DNA from: JBDKGV01 sp039798005
GTDB lineage: Bacteria; Fibrobacterota; Fibrobacteria; UBA5070
NCBI GenBank assembly: GCA_039798005.1
Contig: JBDKGV010000186.1
Span: forward strand, 1-7,129
Reading direction: 5' to 3'
DNA: 7,129 bases
The position numbers and the translations under genes are program-made. The notes beneath the pieces were generated by a model that was not told where the DNA came from, ran no database searches, and saw nothing but the letters and a program-made list of their open reading frames with translations. Of this stretch, positions 1-5,253 are shown one piece after another. Positions within the stretch are counted from its first letter, which is position 1. Each line of letters begins with the position of its first letter.

Positions 1-2537
1 TGCTCAAGTACGAAGGCGTAGGTGACGGTGACGTTGCCTCCCTCGATGTTGTCGAACTTCATGCGGCGGGCCTTTTTCATCAATTCCTCGTCCAGCGCCT
101 GCGAGCCGGTGCTTGAGCTTGCAAGGCTGATGGCGAGGATGTCGCCGTTGCGGTCGATGGTGAACTTGAACGAGATCTTGCCCTTGAGGGTGGAGTCGGT
201 GCGTAGGAACTTCTCGTAGGTGTAGCGCAAGCCGCCGAGGTGCATGCGGATCACGCGCAGGATGGATTCAGGGGACCGCGCGCCCTGCTCGCCACCCAGT
301 TCGACGTCCATCGGTTTCGGGGGAGCGATCGACCCGCGTGCCGTGGCGCGTCCGGGGAAACTGATCGTGGTTCCGTGGACAGTGCGACCCGCGCTTCCCA
401 GGCCGAAGCCGATTCCACCCATCGAACCCATGCGGTCTCCGTTCCCGGAAGCCCCGCGGCCTGCGGCGGACTTGGCCATCTTGCCGCCGCCACCGGCCAG
501 GATGGCGTCGACCGCGGTGGCACCGCCTTCAGCGGGAGCCCAGACCACGGAATGGGTCATGATCTTGTCGATGCCACCGCCCAAGGCTTGGGGGGACACG
601 CCGCGTGGCATGGGCACCGGCACCGCGACGGTCTTCTGCTTGCCGCCTTGGTTCACCACCGATTCCGCCACGGCCACGAACGAGGTGTACGCCGACATCA
701 GCTTGTAATCCAGGGCAAGTTTGGTCATGATCTCCACGGTGTCCTGCCCGGGCTCGTAGGCACCGGCACGGCTCATCTCTTGAAGCTGGGCACGGGCCCA
801 CAGCGCGCCGATGGCCGGACGCTCCTGGGACTTCGCGAAGTCCACCGGGATCTCGATCGTGACGGGCTCTCCTGCCACGCGGCCATGGACCGTCACAATG
901 CCGGCCGGCGATGCCTTGAACTTTCCGGAGAGGGTCAGCGGCTCACCCTCGAAGAGATCGGGGATGCGGGAAGGCGTGGTCGAAGTGACGGCAAGGTCGT
1001 GCCAGTCCAGATGGATGTCGGTGAGCACCGGGCGGTCGATGCGCTTGTGGAAGCGGGCCACGGCAACGCCAGGGTCTTCATCGAGCGTGACGAATTCCGT
1101 CTTGCCACCGCCGGTGTTCCCGAATTCCCACAGGAAGCTGCGGTTCACCGAACTGCCCACGCCAAATCCGAAGGTGCGGGTGCGGGCATCGAGGTTCTTG
1201 GCGATCCACCCGAGGATCTCGCTCTCGTTTCCGATGTAGCCGTCGGTCATCATGGCCAGGATGCGCAGACTTCCCGGTGCGACCGGTGTCCGCATGGCCT
1301 CCTGGATGCCGTCGAGCATCATGGTGCCGCCGTTGGCTTGCAGGCCGTCCACCCACGACAGGCCGCGCTGGATGTTGTTCTTGGTGGCCGCGACCGGAGC
1401 CGTCTCGAACTTCACCGTGCTGCTGGAAAAGCCGATGATCTGGAACTTGTCGCGCGGCTCCATGCTCTCCAGGGCCTTGCGCATGGCGCGCTTGACCAGG
1501 GCGATGGGTTCGCCGCCCATCGAGCCCGATTGATCCACCAGGAAGACCAGTTCCTTGGGGGTGGTGTTGGTGGCGGTGGCGCGGGCGGGCGGTTGGATCT
1601 CCAGTAAAAAGTGGCCTTCCTTGCCGTTGCCATCCGTAAGGAGGGTGGCGCTGGTGGCGGGCTTGCGGGTCTTCCAGCGCAGCACGTAATCCCGGTCGGG
1701 GACGGCCTGGCCGCCGTCCAGGGAAACGGCCACCGGTCCTTGCCACGTTTGGTTCGGATCCATCTTGCCGTTCATGCGCACGCAGTGGGTGGGGCTTTCC
1801 AGGGCGGTGAGCGGGAATCCGGCATCGAGCTTGACCTGGATGTCAAGACTCTGCGGGGCCGCCATGCCGGGAGGCAGGCGAGGGGCACCGATGCGTCCCA
1901 TGTCGGGCACCTTCCCCGGCGGGCAGAAGCGCGGGCCCACCACGGTGGGAAAGACGAATTCCGTCCAGCCATCGACATGGGCAAGCGGCATGCTCAATTC
2001 GATGTCCACGCCGATGGTGTCGCCGGGCATGAGGTTCGCCACGGATTGAGTGAAGACGTCCGGCCGTTCCTGCTCCAGGAGCGATGCGGTCTTGCCTTGG
2101 CGCGAGGCCTCCTCGTAGGTTTCGCGAGCCTCGGCGCGGCGCTTGATCACGGCGCGGACCACGCGGTTCCCGGTATGGATGGACATGCCGTGCACTGCGG
2201 CCTGGTGGGGGAGGGGGAACACGTACACCGCCTCGACCGGAACGGTGTTGCGGTTGCCAAAGACCTGATGGAGAGTCACACGGGCGACCGGGCCGTTGAC
2301 ATCGGTCTTGACGGTGATGGAGCGCAAGGGAAAGAGATCCTCGCCTTCCTTGGCGTTCGAGGGCGCCGTGGATTCCGGGACCACCGGCTTCTGTTCGCAG
2401 GAGACCAGGCTCGTGTCGGATCCTGGCAGATTGGCGGGTTCAGCGGTTTGGGCGGCATTGGGTTTGCGGCAGGCGGTGGCAAGGAGAAGGCACAGGACGG
2501 ACAGGCCCGTCTTCAGGCTCGAGGCGAAGGTGTTCAT
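1..2537 (-). CDS. VIT + VWA domain lipoprotein with TonB/AgmX-like C-terminal domain (3' end cut by window)
   Basis: I read 845 codons without a stop from ATG at 2537; the window ends inside codon 846, probably only a few residues before the stop, because the paralogue at 2625-3854 ends right after the same YAFVL motif. Residues 1-23 look like a lipoprotein signal (K9, hydrophobic 11-20, then LATAC with Cys23). Residues about 66-185 match a VIT domain (YVFPLP, RRAEARETYEEA, PGDTI). Residues about 328-500 are a VWA domain with an intact metal site: DQSGS at 335-339, T405 in NGGTM, D432 in MTDG. Residues 577-625 resemble the tail that follows VWA in bacterial VIT/VWA proteins (LALDYKLMSAYTSF). 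A Gly-rich linker (677-716) leads to a TonB/AgmX-like domain (752-845). ATG 2537 is preceded by GGAG 9 bases upstream. VWA domains bind proteins through a metal ion, so an envelope adaptor or adhesion role is inferred. The lipobox has Ala at -3, acceptable but not ideal. Confidence 0.93.
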   Translation of the reverse strand, partial: MNTFASSLKTGLSVLCLLLATACRKPNAAQTAEPANLPGSDTSLVSCEQKPVVPESTAPSNAKEGEDLFPLRSITVKTDVNGPVARVTLHQVFGNRNTVPVEAVYVFPLPHQAAVHGMSIHTGNRVVRAVIKRRAEARETYEEASRQGKTASLLEQERPDVFTQSVANLMPGDTIGVDIELSMPLAHVDGWTEFVFPTVVGPRFCPPGKVPDMGRIGAPRLPPGMAAPQSLDIQVKLDAGFPLTALESPTHCVRMNGKMDPNQTWQGPVAVSLDGGQAVPDRDYVLRWKTRKPATSATLLTDGNGKEGHFLLEIQPPARATATNTTPKELVFLVDQSGSMGGEPIALVKRAMRKALESMEPRDKFQIIGFSSSTVKFETAPVAATKNNIQRGLSWVDGLQANGGTMMLDGIQEAMRTPVAPGSLRILAMMTDGYIGNESEILGWIAKNLDARTRTFGFGVGSSVNRSFLWEFGNTGGGKTEFVTLDEDPGVAVARFHKRIDRPVLTDIHLDWHDLAVTSTTPSRIPDLFEGEPLTLSGKFKASPAGIVTVHGRVAGEPVTIEIPVDFAKSQERPAIGALWARAQLQEMSRAGAYEPGQDTVEIMTKLALDYKLMSAYTSFVAVAESVVNQGGKQKTVAVPVPMPRGVSPQALGGGIDKIMTHSVVWAPAEGGATAVDAILAGGGGKMAKSAAGRGASGNGDRMGSMGGIGFGLGSAGRTVHGTTISFPGRATARGSIAPPKPMDVELGGEQGARSPESILRVIRMHLGGLRYTYEKFLRTDSTLKGKISFKFTIDRNGDILAISLASSSTGSQALDEELMKKARRMKFDNIEGGNVTVTYAFVLE
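10..309. repeat. Copy A of a 300-base diverged direct repeat encoding the TonB/AgmX-like C-terminus
   Basis: Positions 10-309 align with 2641-2940 at a constant offset of 2631 with no gap at either end of the block. Both begin with ACGAAGGCGTAGGT and end with TTCGACGTCC. The encoded proteins share about 69 of 103 residues without a gap by my hand count. A second shorter block, the Gly-rich linker around 485-510, aligns near 3152-3177 with an offset about 36 bases larger. The DNA is clearly diverged, so this is an old intragenic duplication or domain transfer rather than an active repeat. Confidence 0.9.
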
Positions 2538-2572
2538 GGCGGTGGGCTCCGTGGCAGAGGTTCAGGAAAGAA

Positions 2573-2602
2573 GCGGACGATCCCAAGGATCGGATCGTCC
2601 GC
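2573..2602 (-). terminator. Intrinsic terminator-like hairpin between the two TonB-like genes
   Basis: Arms 2573-2583 and 2592-2602 are perfect 11-base inverted complements (GCGGACGATCC / GGATCGTCCGC) with an 8-base loop. Read on the minus strand, the stem is followed by TTCTTTCCTG, a moderately U-rich tail. It starts 23 bases after the stop codon of the gene at 2625-3854 and ends 36 bases before the ATG of the VIT/VWA gene. It could end most upstream transcripts and lower expression of the VIT/VWA gene relative to its neighbour, or act as a processing or stability element. The tail is interrupted by C residues, so termination may be partial. Confidence 0.6.
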
Positions 2603-2624
2603 CGACTTCAGGCGTGGATTGCGC

Positions 2625-3854
2625 CTATTGCCTGTCCAGCACGAAGGCGTAGGTCACGGTGACATTGCCCTTCTCGATGGTGTCGAACTTCATGCGGCGA
2701 GCCTTCTCCTTGATGTCATCGTCCAAGGCGGGGACGCCGGTGCTCGAGCCTGCCACGCTGATGGAGACGATATCGCCGGAAGGGGCGATGGTGAACTTCA
2801 GCGAGATCTTGCCACCCACGTCGGGGTTCTGCTTGAGGTACTTCTCGTAGCTGAAACGGAATCCACCGACGTGGGCACGGATTACCCGCAGGATGGACTC
2901 GGGCGAACGGCTGCCCGCCTCGCCTCCCAGTTCGACGTCCGAGGGACGGGCTTCGATCTGCTTGGAGCGCGTGGCGATCTTGTCTCCGGTGCCGCTGCGG
3001 CCCATGGTCAGCACACCCTTGCGGGCGCCGCCGCTGTTGGGTCCCCACCCGGCACGGCCGCCGGTCCCGAAGCCGACTCCTCCCACGGCATCCCTGCGGT
3101 CGCCGTCGCCCGAGGCGCCGCGTCCTCCTCGGTCGCCCCGCGTGAGCTTTCCTCCGCCACCGGCGAGGATGGCGTCGATCACGTTCTCGGAGCTGGCATC
3201 CACGGCCTCGCCGATCATGCCTTCAGACTGGGTGTTGATCTTGTCCAGCACGGAGTTGGCCATCACCGAGGATGCGTTTTTGGGCGGCCAAGCGACCGTA
3301 CGCACTTCCGTCGGGCCGCCTTCCTCCTTGCTGGTGGGCTTCTGGTCCGAGGCGCCGCTGGGCTCCACGACCGGGTCCGGCTTCGGGGGCTCGACATCCT
3401 CGGGCTTCTTCTCGTCGACCTGTGCCACCAGTTCGATCACGCTCTGGATGTTGGTGGGCTCCTCGGCCTTGGGGCTGCGTCCGACCATCACCATGCCGAC
3501 CATGGCGACGATTCCAAGGATTCCCATCAGGCCAAAGGCCATCTTCCGGGTGTTGTCCCGGCCTTGGCCCGGTTCGTGCCAGCCCAGGCGGCGGGCGAGT
3601 TCCATCCGTTCGCGGGCACTGGCCCAACGGACGCGCTGGATGTCGGTGTCCTCGATGATGCGCAGCTTCTCTTCACCCAGTGCGACCTCCATGCCGTAAG
3701 GCGCGGTTTCGCATTCGGCCACCACCGCCGCGTAGGGCGGGGGCAGGACGATGTCGTTCCCCAGCGCCGATCCGACCTTGAGGTTTTCGCTCCAAAGTTC
3801 CCAGGTGCGGGTGAGCTTTCCGTTTCTCTCGAGTTCGATATGGAAGTGTTTCAT
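2625..3854 (-). CDS. Pseudo-FHA, single-pass membrane protein with periplasmic TonB/AgmX-like C-terminal domain
   Basis: 409 residues; ATG 3854 has a good Shine-Dalgarno (AAGGAG, 6-base spacing). Residues 1-75 look like a short FHA-type beta domain (VGSALGNDIVLP at 27-38), but the Arg after the first Gly and the Ser-Arg-x-x-His block are absent, so phosphothreonine binding is doubtful. Residues 76-104 are charged and probably cytoplasmic. One transmembrane helix spans about 105-125. Then come a Pro/Glu-rich spacer (about 131-190), a Gly-rich linker (226-272), and a TonB/AgmX-like C-terminal domain (316-408, from RSPESILRVIR to YAFVL). This order (cytoplasmic part, one helix, Pro-rich stalk, small C-terminal domain) is that of TonB-family energy transducers and of AgmX/GltJ-type proteins; the specific role is inferred. 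The linker plus C-terminal domain recurs in the gene at 1-2537, and the N-terminal half recurs in the gene at 4358-5086. A TonB proper is less likely because of the FHA-like front. Confidence 0.95.
   Translation of the reverse strand: MKHFHIELERNGKLTRTWELWSENLKVGSALGNDIVLPPPYAAVVAECETAPYGMEVALGEEKLRIIEDTDIQRVRWASARERMELARRLGWHEPGQGRDNTRKMAFGLMGILGIVAMVGMVMVGRSPKAEEPTNIQSVIELVAQVDEKKPEDVEPPKPDPVVEPSGASDQKPTSKEEGGPTEVRTVAWPPKNASSVMANSVLDKINTQSEGMIGEAVDASSENVIDAILAGGGGKLTRGDRGGRGASGDGDRRDAVGGVGFGTGGRAGWGPNSGGARKGVLTMGRSGTGDKIATRSKQIEARPSDVELGGEAGSRSPESILRVIRAHVGGFRFSYEKYLKQNPDVGGKISLKFTIAPSGDIVSISVAGSSTGVPALDDDIKEKARRMKFDTIEKGNVTVTYAFVLDRQ
2641..2940. repeat. Copy B of the 300-base diverged direct repeat
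   Basis: This is the partner of positions 10-309 and encodes residues about 305-404 of the membrane protein at 2625-3854. Conservation is highest over the segments RSPESILRVIR, KARRMKFD and GNVTVTYAFVL. The conserved spacing points to one folded domain under constraint in both genes. Confidence 0.9.
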
Positions 3855-3860
3855 GGCGAT

Positions 3861-3899
3861 CTCCTTGCGTTGCCGGGGTGCGAGGCACCGGACGGCAAC
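3861..3899 (-). promoter_or_regulatory. Shine-Dalgarno with an adjacent two-tier hairpin in the leader of the TonB-like membrane protein gene
   Basis: On the minus strand AAGGAG (3866-3861) lies 6 bases before ATG 3854. Two bases upstream of it sits a nested hairpin. The outer 7-bp stem is 3869-3875 with 3893-3899 (GTTGCCG/CGGCAAC). The inner 5-bp stem is 3877-3881 with 3885-3889 (GGTGC/GCACC), around a 3-base loop. One unpaired base on one side and three on the other separate the tiers. A structure this close to the ribosome site can stabilise the mRNA, keep the site open, or respond to a protein or ligand. I do not recognise a known riboswitch class. The hairpin is seen directly; its function is inference. 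Confidence 0.55.
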
Positions 3900-4186
3900 A
3901 GCCGACTTCTGTCATGGCATGCCGGGGGCGGTCACGTCGCAGGGCCCTCCTGCGCGCACGCTCCCCGTGGCCGAAGTTTTCCGGCCACGAGACATGGTTT
4001 TCCCGGTCCCGGTCACCACAGGTGACGAGGTCGGTTTTCCGTCTTGACATGGGTGTCCACGGGCCTTGTCGGTGCATGGCTGGAGCCGATGCGGACAAGA
4101 CCTGCAGGACGCGTTCCAATACAGGGTGGGCGGGTGCGTTTCCCGAGGGTGACTGGATCCGGTCCTGTGGTCCCGTTGGCTTGGAT

Positions 4187-4218
4187 CTCCTTCGTTTGCA
4201 AGATTGCAGACGAAGGAG
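4187..4218. other. 14-bp stem-loop in the spacer after the short pseudo-FHA gene
   Basis: Positions 4187-4200 pair with 4205-4218 over 14 bp with one G-T wobble and a 4-base loop (AGAT). The outer arms are CTCCTTCGT / ACGAAGGAG. Neither side has a T-run, so it is not a classic intrinsic terminator. It lies 140-171 bases after the stop of the gene at 4358-5086 and could be a 3' stability structure, a rho-associated terminator, or part of a structured RNA. In either orientation it encloses an AAGGAG and its complement, so it would mask a Shine-Dalgarno-like sequence, although no good start codon follows. Confidence 0.55.
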
Positions 4219-4357
4219 CCGCGCCTTCCGGTGGGCATCCTCTCGCTGGGCGAGGAGATGACGACCGGTTCAGGACCTCAAGCTGGATTCAGGCACGCAA
4301 ACCCATCTTGCAGCCAATGACTGCGAAATGGATCGGGCACGCACGGAGCTCGAGGAT

Positions 4358-5086
4358 TCAGCCAGGCTGGAAAAGGCCCGACAGGTCCGGGGACCGGTAG
4401 AGCGCAGCGCTTGGACTGGTGTAGGGTTCGGCGGACACGGCAAGGAAAAGGCCGTGCTCGACGAGGGTGCAATCGTGGGCCGTGGCGATCTTGCCGCCAT
4501 TGCCGGTGCCGGAGGTGCCTCCGTCGGCACGCAGGAGCTTGGACAGATTTTGTCCGATGCCCATGGTGAAGATGAGGGGAATCCGCTCCTGATCCGCTCC
4601 TGGAAGGCTTGCATGCGGGCGTGGGGCTTGCAGGACGGGGATGGAAGCCGACTGCATCGCCAGCTTTTCGCTTTCCATCTTGTCGTGGGCGGCCTGCCAC
4701 ACTTGGAGGGCTTGGGGGCGGAAATCGGCGAAGAACGGAGAAAGGAACGCGGTGAGCAGGAAGAGCAGGCACAAGATGGCCGCCACCGGGGACTGACTGG
4801 CGGACCAGCGCTCCCGCTCGGGTTCTGCGGCGATGCGGATCTTGGCTTGGCGAAGCAGGGAGTCGGCGGTGCAGGTCACGTCCTCGATGAGGATGACGGC
4901 ATCGTTCCACTGGAATTCCTGGGGAGCGCTCTGGGCGCCATTCACCTGTGCGAGCACATCGGGCGCCGGGCGCGGCAGGCGCACTCCGCAAGTGGGGAGG
5001 GCTCCCACTGTGACTCCTTCGCCCCGCAGATGCCATTGCCTCTGGGAACGACCGTCACGCATCAATGTGATTTTCCAGTGTCGCAT
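4358..5086 (-). CDS. Short pseudo-FHA, single-pass membrane protein (paralogue lacking the TonB-like C-terminus)
   Basis: 242 residues from ATG 5086. I chose this start because MRHWKITLMRDG aligns with MKHFHIELERNG of the gene at 2625-3854 and the bases before the ATG (GAGATCACC) parallel that gene's GAGATCGCC. An in-frame TTG at 5257 would add 57 residues without homology. Residues 1-70 are the same FHA-like beta domain, even more degenerate: VGALPTCGVRLP replaces VGSALGNDIVLP, and no Arg/Ser/His signature is left. The segment ILIEDVTCTADSLLRQAKIR (65-84) parallels the charged cytoplasmic stretch of the paralogue. One transmembrane helix spans about 101-120. The periplasmic part (121-242) has no domain I recognise; it has a small Gly-rich patch (189-198, SGTGNGGK) reminiscent of the paralogue's SGTGDK, then 44 residues of its own. 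I found no remnant of the TonB-like domain in other frames just downstream. It could be an accessory subunit of the same complex. Confidence 0.85.
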   Translation of the reverse strand: MRHWKITLMRDGRSQRQWHLRGEGVTVGALPTCGVRLPRPAPDVLAQVNGAQSAPQEFQWNDAVILIEDVTCTADSLLRQAKIRIAAEPERERWSASQSPVAAILCLLFLLTAFLSPFFADFRPQALQVWQAAHDKMESEKLAMQSASIPVLQAPRPHASLPGADQERIPLIFTMGIGQNLSKLLRADGGTSGTGNGGKIATAHDCTLVEHGLFLAVSAEPYTSPSAALYRSPDLSGLFQPG

Positions 5087-5102
5087 GGTGATCTCATCGG
5101 AA

Positions 5103-5131
5103 AATCTATGCCCCACCTTGAGCGATCGCAA
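5103..5131 (-). promoter_or_regulatory. Candidate sigma70-type promoter for the short pseudo-FHA gene
   Basis: On the minus strand TTGCGA (5131-5126) is followed after exactly 17 bases by TAGATT (5108-5103), each matching 4 of 6 consensus bases. The surrounding 150 bases are clearly richer in A/T than the coding DNA around them. The predicted transcript start would leave a leader of only about 10 bases before ATG 5086, which is short, so the true start site may be elsewhere in this AT-rich stretch. Confidence 0.35.
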
Positions 5132-5141
5132 CGGAAATTCG

Positions 5142-5177
5142 AAAAAAACGGGACAAGTTTTCCGGGAATCGTCCGTT
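5142..5177 (-). terminator. Weak terminator-like element after the glycine-zipper gene
   Basis: Read on the minus strand, AACGGAC (5177-5171) can pair with GTCCCGTT (5154-5147) with one bulged base and a 16-base loop. A run of seven T (5148-5142) overlaps the foot of the stem. It lies 77-112 bases after the stop at 5254 and just upstream of the candidate promoter for the next gene. The stem is poor; the T-run is the stronger part of the case. Confidence 0.3.
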
Positions 5178-5253
5178 GATTGGTCCGGTTTGGAATGGTC
5201 TGTTTTCAAGCATTCCAGACTTGAGCGAGGTTCCTGGGCAATCCTCTGTGGCC

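Larger units (their letters stand above)
3855..4357. other. About 500-base spacer without a convincing gene, rich in hairpins
   Basis: The short frames here, on both strands, have Arg/Pro/Gly-rich composition, no recognisable domain and no supported start, so I call none of them. Contents I can point to: the leader hairpin at 3869-3899; an 8-bp hairpin at 3966-3989 (CGTGGCCG/CGGCCACG); a 6-bp hairpin at 4012-4026 (GTCACC/GGTGAC, 3-base loop); a 14-bp hairpin at 4187-4218; and three GTTTTCC boxes at 3976, 3997 and 4034. It must hold the leader, and probably the promoter, of the gene starting at 3854. I found no clear -35/-10 pair on the minus strand. A small RNA or a long structured leader is possible but unproven. 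Confidence 0.5.

Noticed and set aside
240..1607. 455-codon plus-strand open frame
   Set aside because: It runs antisense to the VIT/VWA gene, whose minus frame carries recognisable domains and metal-site residues. The plus-strand product is His/Arg/Gly-rich with no domain, as expected from antisense of GC-rich coding DNA.
3869..3960. Known riboswitch (such as a cyclic-di-GMP type) in the leader of the gene at 2625-3854
   Set aside because: I could not match the conserved core of any riboswitch I know; only the local nested hairpin is supported.
1611..4025. 804-codon plus-strand open frame, the longest uninterrupted complete frame in the window
   Set aside because: It crosses two real minus-strand genes and the spacer between them. 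Its composition is His/Gly/Arg/Asp-rich without domain signatures. The match between the two minus-strand C-terminal modules shows which strand is coding.
4044..4072. Perfect TTGACA on the plus strand as a -35 box
   Set aside because: The hexamer 17 bases downstream is TGTCGG, not a -10, and transcription would run against every gene in the window.
3912..4238. Small minus-strand frame (108 codons) and other short frames in the 3855-4357 spacer
   Set aside because: No recognisable domain, no matching Shine-Dalgarno, Arg/Pro/Gly/Ser-rich composition, and several mutually overlapping frames of similar length on both strands.
5191..5217. 7-bp hairpin (TGGAATG/CATTCCA) after the glycine-zipper gene as a terminator
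   Set aside because: Large 13-base loop, weak A/T stem and no T-run on the minus strand.
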